A DNA stretch of 64,000 bases, taken from the NCBI GenBank assembly GCA_000597885.1, contig CP004371.1, forward strand, positions 6,212,501-6,276,500. The letters run 5' to 3'. Below, piece by piece: positions 29,217 through 38,664 of the stretch. Origin of the DNA: Flammeovirgaceae bacterium 311 (GTDB lineage: Bacteria; Bacteroidota; Bacteroidia; Cytophagales; Cyclobacteriaceae). The notes beneath the pieces are model-generated. The model was not told the DNA's origin. It saw nothing but the letters and a program-made list of their open reading frames with translations, and did not search any database. Position numbers and translations under genes: made by a program. Numbering within the stretch: position 1 is the stretch's first letter; each line of letters begins with the position of its first letter.

Positions 29217-30662
29217 ATGGCTTCTAATCTTCGCAACAGAAGTTCACGATTGGCAACCGGTACCCGGACAAACAATAACAGTAATAACAGTTCTTATGGT
29301 ACCAGACGCTCCAATACCCGCGTTGCCAACCGCAGCAGAGCAGCTGCCAGGAGAGGGGTAAGTACCAGGAGGAATGTACAGCAGAGAGGCAGGGCTGTGA
29401 AAGGCGCACAGAATCAGCTCAAGAAGTTCCGGCAGGGATCTATTCTGGCAGTAGCTATCACCAGCTTTCTGCTGATTCTGTTCAGCCCTGAAGAATCTGG
29501 CTATTCACAGGATTTAGAAAGCACCCCGGAAACAGAATTGGCAGAAGGGTCCGAAACACCCTCAGAAGCAGGTTTCCTGGCACAGGCCACAGATGAGCCG
29601 GAAACTGAAGCAGATACAGCAGATACAATAGCGGAAGAAGAAGCAGAACAGGAACTGGAGGAAGAGCAAACTGACAATGAACCAATTACCAGAGCTGCCC
29701 GCGATGAAGCACTGGGCGCATTTCAGGGTTTATGGAATAACTTTAAGAGTCACCTCCCCAAGATACTCGTAGGGGTGCTTATCCTCCTTCTGGCCTGGCT
29801 GCTTGCACAATTCTTTAAATGGTTCCTGCCTAAAATACTGGGCAAATGGGAAAGGGCCAACGCTACTATTACGCTGTTGAACATATGTGTCTGGTTGTTT
29901 GCCATAGGAATGGCTATTAGTGTGCTGGTGGGCGATATCAGTGCCATGGTTGCATCTCTGGGCCTGATTGGTCTGGCCCTTTCCTGGTCATTGCAAACGC
30001 CTATCGAGAGCTTTACCGGCTGGCTGTTCAATTCTTTCAAAGGCTACTATCGTCCCGGCGACCGCATCAGCGTGGGCGATGTGGTGGGCGATGTATACAA
30101 GATCGATTTTCTGACCACCACCGTCTGGGAAATCGGGTCTCCAAGGCAGGGGTATCTGCAGGCAGAGCAGCCTACCGGCCGACTGGTTACTTTTCCTAAT
30201 AACGAAGTGCTGGCTGGTTCAGTGGTGAACTATACCAATGATTTCCCCTATGTGTGGGATGAACTGAATGTAGCCATTGCCAATGAATCTAACATCAGGT
30301 TAGCGATGGAGGTTTTACAGAAAGTAGCAGAAAATCTGCTGGGTAATTATATGCATAAGCCTGCGATGGAATATTCCCGTATCCTGCAGCGGGCAGGTCT
30401 GCCCAGTGAGGTGGCTGACAAGCCACAGATATTTCTTTCTCTGGACGACTCCTGGACCAACGTGATCATACGATACCTGGTAGGTGCCCGCGAACGCCGG
30501 AAATGGAAAACAGAACTTATTGCCCTTACGGCAGAAGAGCTTGGCAAGCCTGAGTACAGGGGTAAGATCATAGCTGTTTATCCGCGCCAGCAGTTACAGC
30601 TTTTAGATATGGCAGGCAAGCCGATAATGCCCGTAAATCATAACAATCAGCCCAATGAATAG
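29217..30662 (+). CDS. MscS-family mechanosensitive channel with basic, disordered N-terminus
   Basis: This 481-residue protein likely opens under membrane tension to release osmolytes. Residues 1-70 are Asn/Ser/Arg-rich and probably disordered. A first membrane helix (about 76-92) is followed by an acidic Glu-rich segment (about 95-160), then helices near 180-202 and 218-242. The pore helix carries MVASLGLIGLALSWSLQTPI, and the beta domain PGDRISVGDVVGDVYKIDFL plus RLVTFPNNEVLAGSVVNYT is characteristic of MscS. The extra N-terminal tail and acidic loop are larger than in E. coli MscS. Confidence 0.88.
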   Translation: MASNLRNRSSRLATGTRTNNNSNNSSYGTRRSNTRVANRSRAAARRGVSTRRNVQQRGRAVKGAQNQLKKFRQGSILAVAITSFLLILFSPEESGYSQDLESTPETELAEGSETPSEAGFLAQATDEPETEADTADTIAEEEAEQELEEEQTDNEPITRAARDEALGAFQGLWNNFKSHLPKILVGVLILLLAWLLAQFFKWFLPKILGKWERANATITLLNICVWLFAIGMAISVLVGDISAMVASLGLIGLALSWSLQTPIESFTGWLFNSFKGYYRPGDRISVGDVVGDVYKIDFLTTTVWEIGSPRQGYLQAEQPTGRLVTFPNNEVLAGSVVNYTNDFPYVWDELNVAIANESNIRLAMEVLQKVAENLLGNYMHKPAMEYSRILQRAGLPSEVADKPQIFLSLDDSWTNVIIRYLVGARERRKWKTELIALTAEELGKPEYRGKIIAVYPRQQLQLLDMAGKPIMPVNHNNQPNE

Positions 30663-30862
30663 GTAGGTGTTTGGGTATCAGCTAAAAAAAACGGGGAGGG
30701 TGCTTGCAAATCTTCAACATGATGCTTTATTTGGCAGCACTTTGTAAAAAAATGATTAACAAGCTGCGCTACTATTATTACTACTGCAACTTAAGCCCCC
30801 GCCCGGACTTAATGAGATAGCGCGTTGTTAAGCAAAACAATACGATTGAATCTTATCAAAGT

Positions 30863-30885
30863 CCCGGCCTGCCGGGTTTTTTTTT
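30863..30885 (+). terminator. Rho-independent terminator
   Basis: The stem cccggc/gccggg with a 2-base loop is followed by nine T residues. It lies 200 bases after the MscS-like gene and just before the aminotransferase gene. Confidence 0.8.
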
Positions 30886-30937
30886 GTCCATAGTTTAAGC
30901 AAAATGCTACGGAGAATTCATTAAATGCATCAAGAAC

Positions 30938-32119
30938 ATGATAAGCACCGCAAAACGCATAGAGGGGGTACAGGAATACTACTTTTCCCGTAAACTGGCC
31001 GAAGTTCGCCAGCTCAATACGCCCGAGTTGCCTGTGATTAACCTGGGCATTGGCAGCCCTGATATGGCCCCCGCCGGGAGTGCCGTAGAGGCTCTTGTGG
31101 AATCGGCACGGCAGGAGGGGAACCACGGCTACCAGAACTACAAAGGCATACCCCAGCTACGCCAGGCAATTGCTGCTTATTATCGTAATACGTATGGCGT
31201 TACCCTCAATCCTGAAACAATGATCCTGCCCCTGGTGGGTTCAAAGGAAGGCATTATGCACCTGACCATGGCGTTTGTAAACGAAGGCGAGGAGGTACTG
31301 GTGCCGGATCCGGGTTATCCTACCTATGCGGCTGTGGCTAATTTGGTGGGGGCCACCATCAGGCCTTACCCCATCAAGGAAGCTTTTAACTGGAACATAG
31401 ACCTGGAGGAGCTAAAGCAGCAGGACCTCTCACGTGTTAAGCTAATGTGGATCAACTTTCCGCACATGCCCACCGGCAGCACGGCCACCCTGGAGCAGCT
31501 GGCTGCCCTGGTGGAGCTGGCCCGTCAGCACAACTTCCTGCTGGTTAATGATAATCCCTACAGCCTGATCCTGAACGATAAGCCCTTAAGTATTCTGGCA
31601 GTTTCCGGAGCCGAAGCGGTTGCCATGGAGCTTAATTCACTTAGCAAATCGCACAACATGGCCGGCTGGCGAATTGGCTGGCTGGCAGGGCATCAAGAAT
31701 ATGTAGATGCGGTGCTCCGCGTAAAAAGCAATATGGATTCGGGGATGTTCCTGGGCCTGCAGCATGCAGCCGTTGAGGCCCTGCAGCAGGGCGAAGAATG
31801 GTTTCGCAACCTGAACCAGGAATATAGCCGGCGTAAGCAGGTAGCCACTCAAATCATGGATGTGCTGGGCTGCAGCTACTCCACCGATCAGGCGGGCATG
31901 TTCCTTTGGGCCAAAGCACCCGATAGGATAGCAGATGTGCCTGGCTGGCTGGATGAAATTCTCTATGCCACCCACGTTTTTCTTACCCCAGGTTTTATTT
32001 TCGGTGATGCCGGGCAGCGTTATGTGCGCCTGTCGCTCTGCAGCCCCATGCCTGCGCTGGAGGAGGCAAAGGCCAGAATTACGGCCCATTTAAAGACCTC
32101 TTCAAAAATTACACGTTAA
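30938..32119 (+). CDS. Class I/II PLP-dependent aminotransferase, probably aromatic
   Basis: A 393-residue fold-type I aminotransferase. It shows the N-terminal NLGIGSPDMAP, the PDPGYPTY active-site segment, a cofactor-contacting NDNPYS and the PLP lysine in NSLSKSHNMAGWRIG. The next gene, 42 bases downstream, is tyrA. In Bacteroidota a similar aminotransferase sits in the phenylalanine/tyrosine cluster, so transamination of prephenate or 4-hydroxyphenylpyruvate is inferred. LL-diaminopimelate aminotransferase is the main alternative. Confidence 0.85.
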   Translation: MISTAKRIEGVQEYYFSRKLAEVRQLNTPELPVINLGIGSPDMAPAGSAVEALVESARQEGNHGYQNYKGIPQLRQAIAAYYRNTYGVTLNPETMILPLVGSKEGIMHLTMAFVNEGEEVLVPDPGYPTYAAVANLVGATIRPYPIKEAFNWNIDLEELKQQDLSRVKLMWINFPHMPTGSTATLEQLAALVELARQHNFLLVNDNPYSLILNDKPLSILAVSGAEAVAMELNSLSKSHNMAGWRIGWLAGHQEYVDAVLRVKSNMDSGMFLGLQHAAVEALQQGEEWFRNLNQEYSRRKQVATQIMDVLGCSYSTDQAGMFLWAKAPDRIADVPGWLDEILYATHVFLTPGFIFGDAGQRYVRLSLCSPMPALEEAKARITAHLKTSSKITR

Positions 32120-32161
32120 CAATTACTCCTTTAAAAGATATTTATATATCGCCACTAGTAG

Positions 32162-33034
32162 ATGAAACGCATAACGATTGTTGGTCTGGGCCTGATTGGA
32201 GGATCAGTTGCAAAAGAAATAGCCCAGGTAAAAAGTGGGCTGGACCTGATAGGGGTAGAGGCTAACCCTGCTCATGCCGAAGAAGCGCTCTCTCTGGGAC
32301 TGGTCCATAAAGTGCTCCCCCTGCAGGAGGCGGTGCGGCAGTCTGATGTGGTGGTGCTGGCCATACCGGTTAATGCCATTACCAGAATTCTGCCGGAGAT
32401 GCTGGACATTCTGGCACCGGAAGCAGTGGTGATTGACCTGGGCTCCACCAAAAGCCAGCTTTGTGCAGCAGTAAAAGAACATCCGAAGCGGGGGCAGTAC
32501 GTAGCGGCACATCCCATTGCCGGTACGGAAAATACCGGCCCGAAAGCAGCATTTGTAGGCTTGTTCAGGGGAAAAATCAATATTATCTGTGAGCAGGAAA
32601 AATCATCTCCCCAGGCACTTGCCATCGCGGCAGAGCTTTTTGATATCCTGGGCATGAACACCACCTACATGAGCCCGGAGCAGCACGACCGGCAGCTGGC
32701 TTATACCTCGCACCTCTCGCACGTAAGTGCGTTTATGCTAAGCACCACAGTAATGAAAAAAGGAGAGGAAGAAGAAGACCTATTTGCCCTGGCAGGTAGT
32801 GGTTTTGCATCTGCCGTTCGCCTGGCAAAAAGCTCGCCTGCCATGTGGGCGCCTATTGCCGAGCAGAATGTGGAGTACCTGAACCAGGCCTTAAGCGAAT
32901 ACATTGCCCAGTTGCAGCGCTTTCAGCGCCACCTGCAAAATAAAGATATTCCCGGGCTTTTTGAGCTTATGAAAGAAGCTAACAACATCAGTCCCCTGCT
33001 GGACAGAATCTCCAAAAGCCATCCAATTAAGTAG
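32162..33034 (+). CDS. tyrA: Prephenate dehydrogenase
   Basis: It oxidatively decarboxylates prephenate to 4-hydroxyphenylpyruvate for tyrosine synthesis. The 290-residue protein begins with the nucleotide-binding VGLGLIGGSVA. The family's AAHPIAGTENTGP and the helical C-terminal domain with SHLSHVSAF follow. No ACT or chorismate mutase domain is fused. It is likely co-transcribed with the upstream aminotransferase. Confidence 0.93.
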   Translation: MKRITIVGLGLIGGSVAKEIAQVKSGLDLIGVEANPAHAEEALSLGLVHKVLPLQEAVRQSDVVVLAIPVNAITRILPEMLDILAPEAVVIDLGSTKSQLCAAVKEHPKRGQYVAAHPIAGTENTGPKAAFVGLFRGKINIICEQEKSSPQALAIAAELFDILGMNTTYMSPEQHDRQLAYTSHLSHVSAFMLSTTVMKKGEEEEDLFALAGSGFASAVRLAKSSPAMWAPIAEQNVEYLNQALSEYIAQLQRFQRHLQNKDIPGLFELMKEANNISPLLDRISKSHPIK

Positions 33035-33208
33035 TTCCAAAGTGACATATTGAATCCCCGGAGATTTTAAATTTTCGGGGAATGGCTGCAAATACCATTT
33101 TCATAAAACATTCCTGTTCCTGCGGAGTAAAGATGTATGCCAGGCAATTTTTTGGGAGTTTACGGTTCCCTAAGCCGGGTGCTTTTCAAATAATAATCTG
33201 ATATACCC

Positions 33209-34183
33209 ATGATTAAGATAGGATACCACGCATCGCACGAACAGTTTAGTCCCAGCTATCTGCTGAAAATGGTGATAATGGCAGAACAGGCCGGTTTCAA
33301 AGCAGCACTTTCTTCAGACCATATCCATCCCTGGAGCGAAAAGCAGGGCGAATCTGCTTTTGCCTGGAGCTGGCTGGGAGCTGCTATGCAGGCAACTTCC
33401 CTGGAGTATGGTGTGGTTAATGCACCGGGTCAGCGCTACCATCCGGCCATCATTGCCCAGGCTGCTGCCACCCTGGAGGAGATGTTCCCTAACCGTTTCT
33501 GGCTTTGCCAGGGGAGCGGACAGGCCCTGAACGAGGCCATCACCGGCGACAAATGGCCAACCAAAGAAGAGCGTAATGCACGTTTGCTGGAATGTGTGGA
33601 AATTACCCGGGCCCTGTGGCGGGGTGAGCGTGTGAGTCATTATGGCTTTGTAACCGTAGAAGAATCACAGCTGTACACCCTGCCCAAAACACCGCCTGCC
33701 GTAATAGGAGCCGCCATTACCCCAAAAACCGCCGCCTGGATGGGAGACTGGACCGATGGCCTTATTACCATTTCCAAACCTAAAGAAGAGCTACAGAAGG
33801 TAGTAGATGCTTACAGAAGCAACGGGGGTGAAGATAAACCCATGATCCTGAAGCTGCATATGTCCTATCACGCCGATGAGCAGAAAGCCAGGAGCGGTGC
33901 TTTTGAACAATGGAAAACAAATATACTGGGCGATAAACTGCAGGCCGACCTGAAATCTCCTGAACAGTTAGAACAGGCAGCAAAATATGTACGGCCTGAA
34001 GATGTGGAGCAGCACGTGCACATCACCTCCAGCCCAGGTAAAATTGTAGAACTGGTTAATATGTATGCAGAAATGGGCTTTGAAAAAATTATTCTGCATA
34101 ATGTAAACCTGGAACAGGAACAGTTTATCCGGGCCTTTGGAGAAAAAATTCAGCCTCAGCTAAAGGGCCTGACACAGGCTTAA
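33209..34183 (+). CDS. LLM-class flavin-dependent oxidoreductase (TIGR03885-like)
   Basis: A 324-residue TIM-barrel of the luciferase-like monooxygenase superfamily. It starts MIKIGYHASHEQFSP, with SSDHIHPWSEKQGES and the VVNAPGQRYHPAIIAQAAATLEE region. That looks like the TIGR03885 group of F420-dependent-like enzymes that occur in organisms lacking F420. The substrate is unknown. It stands alone on the + strand. Confidence 0.8.
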   Translation: MIKIGYHASHEQFSPSYLLKMVIMAEQAGFKAALSSDHIHPWSEKQGESAFAWSWLGAAMQATSLEYGVVNAPGQRYHPAIIAQAAATLEEMFPNRFWLCQGSGQALNEAITGDKWPTKEERNARLLECVEITRALWRGERVSHYGFVTVEESQLYTLPKTPPAVIGAAITPKTAAWMGDWTDGLITISKPKEELQKVVDAYRSNGGEDKPMILKLHMSYHADEQKARSGAFEQWKTNILGDKLQADLKSPEQLEQAAKYVRPEDVEQHVHITSSPGKIVELVNMYAEMGFEKIILHNVNLEQEQFIRAFGEKIQPQLKGLTQA

Positions 34184-34334
34184 ACCGGTGGCGGTTACCT
34201 GATTGAGGGCAAATTATGTACCAGAAGCCACATTCTGCAGGACAAGCGAACTGGAGCAGGTAGCCTGTTGTTAATGGGTTAATGTGCCACACAGGTTTTT
34301 CAGCCTGCTGGCCCTTTTCTCCCATTAGCAGTAC

Positions 34335-35504
34335 ATGAGATTGATCTTAGCCTATATTCTTTACCTGCAGCGGCTTGTAGGGCCTGTCTGGAAGAGCACC
34401 TTGTTCCAAAAAACAATACTTTCTCTCCTGGCCAGCTCTGTCATGCTGCTTTTTCTGGCGGCTGCCCCGGTTAACACCAGCACAAACCCCATTGCCCTGC
34501 AGCCGGAAAGCCTGTCTATTACTCCTAAAGAGTTTTATATTACCGAGGTGTTAGATGAGCGGGAAAATCAGAAAGCAGTCGCCTGGTTGCTTCCCCTGAC
34601 CAATACACTAAATCCTGCAGCCAAAGCACAGCCTGTTGATCTGCAGGGTGGAGGCGGGCATGCCATCAGGCAGTTTATTCATCAAAGCCTGCCGGTAAAC
34701 CGGCAGCTGCGCCCCATTGTGGTGCGCATTCATGATTATAAGGTAACAGAAAAACCAGGTACCGATGGCAGAGTAGAGGGCAGGGTACAGTTATCCATGT
34801 CTTTCGATCTGCTGCGCGATGGTGAGTATGTGTACCTGACAGATTATGAAGGTGCCGTGCGCTACAACAGAGCCCCCAGCCAGCATACCGTGGTAGAACC
34901 TGCCCTTAGACGTGCTTTAGCCAGTGGCATTAAATTCCTGAATGAGTGGATGGATACAGAGGCCAGTAAAAATGAAAAACTGGCGCTGGGTGTAAAAGTA
35001 TTTTTCAATGATTATGTTCAGCACAACAGGGCTGATACTGTTTTCTATGATCCTAAGCGCCCTCTTCGCTGGGAAGATTTTACAGGCAGGCCTGTGGGTA
35101 GTAAATACGCAGCGCAGGTTTTTCCAAGTTTTGGGTATGGAGGTCCCACTGAGGTGATTGAGGGATACATTCACCTGAACCTGAACATGAAGGTGTATGT
35201 GCTGAAGGAAAATTCCTGGGTAAGAGCAGGATCAAACAACGACTACGCCCTCAACCATGAACAGCGGCACTTCGATATTGTCAAGCTGGTAGTAGAACGT
35301 TTTCAGAAAAGAATAGCTGCTAAAAAACTACCGGTAGTGGATTATGGCGGTATTATCGCCTATGAATACATTGAGTCGTTCCGGGAGATGAACCGCCTGC
35401 AGAATCAGTATGATACAGAAACACAGCATGGCATAAACCATCTGGCACAGGAACGCTGGAACGCCCGCATCGAAAAAGAACTCCAGGAGATTGGGGTGAA
35501 GTAA
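34335..35504 (+). CDS. DUF922-like putative secreted zinc protease
   Basis: A 389-residue exported protein. A hydrophobic stretch at about 25-43 acts as signal or anchor. The C-terminal part contains LRWEDFTGRP and an HEQRH motif at 308-312, an HExxH zinc site with its catalytic glutamate, followed by YDTETQHGIN with a possible third ligand. This matches the DUF922 group of predicted metalloproteases. The N-terminal half (60-200) resembles no family I know. Substrate unknown. Confidence 0.7.
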   Translation: MRLILAYILYLQRLVGPVWKSTLFQKTILSLLASSVMLLFLAAAPVNTSTNPIALQPESLSITPKEFYITEVLDERENQKAVAWLLPLTNTLNPAAKAQPVDLQGGGGHAIRQFIHQSLPVNRQLRPIVVRIHDYKVTEKPGTDGRVEGRVQLSMSFDLLRDGEYVYLTDYEGAVRYNRAPSQHTVVEPALRRALASGIKFLNEWMDTEASKNEKLALGVKVFFNDYVQHNRADTVFYDPKRPLRWEDFTGRPVGSKYAAQVFPSFGYGGPTEVIEGYIHLNLNMKVYVLKENSWVRAGSNNDYALNHEQRHFDIVKLVVERFQKRIAAKKLPVVDYGGIIAYEYIESFREMNRLQNQYDTETQHGINHLAQERWNARIEKELQEIGVK

Positions 35505-35702
35505 CAGGTATCGGGTGTCGGGTATCAGGAACAGCGCCACTGCTGTAAAAAGAGGTCAGCTGCCAACAGCAAACAACGTACATAAATTTGAATCCTAATG
35601 CTTTAAGTAGAGATAGCCGTCAGTTGAGTATAGGATATGGTAATGCCTGCCGCCTCTTCTATATGGCAAGGGTTCGTTAACCCCAAACCTGATACCTCAA
35701 GC

Positions 35703-36566
35703 TCACTTCCTCCTGTAAAAGTAAAGATTCACCATAGTGCCCATGCCTTTTTCACTGAGGGTAAAGAAGCCTTTGTTGTCGTTGGAAAAGGTAACGGCTT
35801 CTCCCTGTGGCTCCAGCACATAGGCCAGGCTGGTGAAAGATTTTTTCAGCGCTTCTTCCAGTGGCTGGCCTGCTTCACGGGTGTAGTGGTAGAGGTTTGT
35901 ATAGGTTTTAATAATGATTTCGCTGCCATCAGGCGATTGCGCCGCACTTACCACACCAGTATAGGGCAGTTCGCCCACCAGTACAGGTGTGTTCATGTCG
36001 GTGTAACTGTAAGGATGCGCCAGGCGGTAAATCAGGGCAGTATCATCCCTTTTGGTTATGATATAAATATCTTTGGTGCCGGCATCTACCAGAAAAGCCT
36101 CGGCATCATGCGATTTATCAGGATATTTAAAACGAATGGTTTTGATGCTTTCAACCGTATCTACAGCCGCAGCAGGTTCAGTGAACTGGTAGATGTTATA
36201 CGAATCGAAAATTTGCTGGTTATCTCCGATATCGGCAACATAAATATCGTTGCCTGATAGTGTCATATCCTCCCAATCCCGGTTTACAGTACCTTTCAGG
36301 AACACCTTTTTTTTAACGCTTCCATCATGTGCCAGCAAGATTATTTCTGTAGGATTGCCGCTGTCTTCTTGCGCCCATAAATGGCCGGGTTGTGATTTGC
36401 TGTCGGCAATGCCGGAGGTTTCCAGCACCATGGGCACTACCGCTTTGCGTAATGGCTCAGTTTCGAAATTATTAATGGGGACAGGTATTTCTGCCTGTTC
36501 CTGTTCGCATGAAAAGCAGGTGGTTACCAGGAAAATTAGAGAAATCAGGTCGGGAAGCATTCTCAT
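35703..36566 (-). CDS. Lipoprotein with predicted beta-propeller
   Basis: A 287-residue lipoprotein (lipidated Cys20). It contains repeated beta-strand blocks such as DWEDMTLSGNDIYVADIGDN, YPDKSHDAEAFLVDAGTKDIYIITKRD and AAQSPDGSEIIIKTYTNLYHYTR, typical of six-bladed propellers of the NHL/SMP-30 kind. No catalytic residues can be named. Proteins of this shape often serve as surface binding or esterase-like domains. It faces the previous gene tail-to-tail. Confidence 0.7.
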   Translation of the reverse strand: MRMLPDLISLIFLVTTCFSCEQEQAEIPVPINNFETEPLRKAVVPMVLETSGIADSKSQPGHLWAQEDSGNPTEIILLAHDGSVKKKVFLKGTVNRDWEDMTLSGNDIYVADIGDNQQIFDSYNIYQFTEPAAAVDTVESIKTIRFKYPDKSHDAEAFLVDAGTKDIYIITKRDDTALIYRLAHPYSYTDMNTPVLVGELPYTGVVSAAQSPDGSEIIIKTYTNLYHYTREAGQPLEEALKKSFTSLAYVLEPQGEAVTFSNDNKGFFTLSEKGMGTMVNLYFYRRK

Positions 36567-36671
36567 CAGGCTTTAAGGCATAACACAGTATAAACTTACA
36601 GCTTTGTTGATGAATTAAAGATAAATTATGAAAAAATTTATATATAATTTTTTACTTACAAGACTATCCGC

Positions 36672-37586
36672 CTACTGTATTTTTCTGGCTGAAAGCTGGC
36701 GCCTTCTTTCCAGCCTCACCAGTACCGGATAGATCAGTACAGCAGACAGAATAATCAAAGTACCAACAAAGAAGCCTGTTGTTAGCTGCTTGTGTTCTCC
36801 AAAGATGATGATGGCCAGTAGAATGCCATAAATGGGCTCCAGGTTCACTGTAAGGTTTACGGTAAAGGCACTTAAGCGTTTTTGCAGCTCAACAGAAACA
36901 GAGTAAGCGTATACGGTGCAAACCAGTGCCAGCCCCAGCAGGCAGGATACATCTACCCAGTTCAGGCCAAGCTGCAGGGCGCCGCCTGCCGCAAGGGTAC
37001 TGCTGTAAAGGGGAAAGAACAGGGCCGTGGCCAGGCAGGCACCCACCATTTCCCAGAAGGTGATCAGGTAGTGGTTGTGGTGCTGTGTTAAACGGCTGTT
37101 GATCACGGTGAAGGCAGAAGATAAAAATGCCGAAGCCACCGCCATGGTTAGCCCCAGGGCATGGTCAAACTCAAACCTGAAGATCACGTACAGGCCCAGG
37201 ATCACGACGGCGCCCAGCAGCAGTTCATACCATTTGAAGGGCCTCTTCATAATGACGGGCTCCAGCACACTGGTCCAGAGGGTACCCGTGGCCATGCCTG
37301 CCAGGCATATCGATACACTTGATACCCGGGCAGCGGCAAAGAAAAGTATCCAATGAGCGGCAATCAGAATGCCGGTGAGCAGCATGCTTCCAACAGGGCC
37401 GCGGCCGGGCCAGAGGTTCCTGCCGCTCCACTTCAGCAGCAAGAGCAGCCCGCATGCAGCCAGCAGGGTGCGGTAAAAAACCATTTCTACCGCAGGAATG
37501 CTGATTATTACGCCCAGAATGGCAGTAAACCCCCACAGCAGCACAATAAAATGGAGCTGCAGGTAATCTTTAGGATGGGCTGTCAT
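36672..37586 (-). CDS. EamA/DMT-family transporter
   Basis: A 304-residue inner-membrane protein with about ten hydrophobic helices arranged as two EamA repeats (first near FIVLLWGFTAILGVII, second near LLGAVVILGLYVIFRF). The substrate is unknown; the family moves amino acids, nucleosides or metabolites, usually outward. Its start follows the lptG stop by one base, so tgt-lptG-eamA probably forms one operon. Confidence 0.87.
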   Translation of the reverse strand: MTAHPKDYLQLHFIVLLWGFTAILGVIISIPAVEMVFYRTLLAACGLLLLLKWSGRNLWPGRGPVGSMLLTGILIAAHWILFFAAARVSSVSICLAGMATGTLWTSVLEPVIMKRPFKWYELLLGAVVILGLYVIFRFEFDHALGLTMAVASAFLSSAFTVINSRLTQHHNHYLITFWEMVGACLATALFFPLYSSTLAAGGALQLGLNWVDVSCLLGLALVCTVYAYSVSVELQKRLSAFTVNLTVNLEPIYGILLAIIIFGEHKQLTTGFFVGTLIILSAVLIYPVLVRLERRRQLSARKIQ

Positions 37587-37587
37587 G

Positions 37588-38664
37588 CTAGCGGGGCACT
37601 TTTCGGTACAGGACTAATCCAATGATGATGAAGAGAATGTTGGGAGCCCATACCGCTATTACTGGGTTTTGGATGGTCTTTGCTTCTGCCAGGCTTTTGG
37701 CAAATACGAACAGAAGAATATATACGAAAGCCAGCAGGAAGCCTATGGCAATCATCAGGCCGCTGCCACCCCTGCTTTTGCGCGAAGACATGATTACCCC
37801 GATAAAGGTGAGTATAATGGCTGCAAAGGGAGACATGAAGCGCACGTATTTTTCAATCTGATAGACTGCTACGTTATCGGCACCCCTATTCCTAAGCTCT
37901 GCGATATAGGCATTCAACTCCGGCAGGGTAAAGGTTTCCTGCAGGTGATAGCTGCTGCCAAAGTCTTTCGGCGTAATGGTCAGAGCAGTATCAAGTGTCA
38001 GGCCCTGCGTATAATGCTCCTTCATGTCATCTATTTCGCGCCGCTGCCACTCCTTTAATATCCACTTGCTGCTGTCCTGATTCCACTCCAGCCGGCGGGC
38101 GGTTAACTTCTCGGCCAGCTGGTTGTCCTTGATGGTTTCCAGCGTAAAGCGGTAACCCACATCAGATTCGTTGTTATAGCTCTCCAGGTAGGCATAGGTT
38201 TCCGGACCTATTTTCATGTGGATGTTGCGGTCGGTATTGCGGAAAGGCTTCTTAATGTAGGCAATTTCGAATTCCACCCGCTTTTTATTGGCATCGGGTA
38301 GCACATAAGCTGTTAGTGCAAAGCTAAGGGCTGCAATAATACTGGCCCCTACCAGGTAGGGCACCATCATGCGCCTGAAGCTTACTCCGCTGCTTAGAAT
38401 AGCAATAATTTCGGTATGCCCCGCCATTTTAGAGGTTACGAATACCGTTGCAATAAATACAGTAATCGGGGTTATAAAATTGGCAATGTAGGGGATGAAG
38501 GCCATATAATAGCCCAGGATTTGCTCCAGCCCAAGGTTGTGTTTTATAAATTCATCGTTCTTCTCCGTAAGGTCAATAACACACACAATGGTAACCAGGA
38601 TTGCTACCACAAAGAAGAAGGCCGAAAGAAACTTGGCCAGGATATAACGATCCAGTATTTTCAT
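37588..38664 (-). CDS. lptG: LptF/LptG-family permease (YjgP/YjgQ)
   Basis: A 358-residue inner-membrane component of the LPS export ABC complex. The N-terminal membrane segment MKILDRYILAKFLSAFFFVV starts the protein. Several helices follow around residues 50-120, then a periplasmic beta-jellyroll and C-terminal helices (KSRGGSGLMIAIGFLLAFVYILLF). The gene overlaps the end of tgt by one base (TGATG), a coupling often seen in Bacteroidota. LptF is an alternative label. Confidence 0.88.
   Translation of the reverse strand: MKILDRYILAKFLSAFFFVVAILVTIVCVIDLTEKNDEFIKHNLGLEQILGYYMAFIPYIANFITPITVFIATVFVTSKMAGHTEIIAILSSGVSFRRMMVPYLVGASIIAALSFALTAYVLPDANKKRVEFEIAYIKKPFRNTDRNIHMKIGPETYAYLESYNNESDVGYRFTLETIKDNQLAEKLTARRLEWNQDSSKWILKEWQRREIDDMKEHYTQGLTLDTALTITPKDFGSSYHLQETFTLPELNAYIAELRNRGADNVAVYQIEKYVRFMSPFAAIILTFIGVIMSSRKSRGGSGLMIAIGFLLAFVYILLFVFAKSLAEAKTIQNPVIAVWAPNILFIIIGLVLYRKVPR

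Noticed and set aside
30719-30820. 33-codon frame after the MscS gene
   Set aside because: Tyrosine run and no ribosome-binding or signal features; likely chance.
33054-33081. Hairpin after tyrA
   Set aside because: Stem tccccg/cgggga with AT-rich loop but no T-run; terminator role unsupported.
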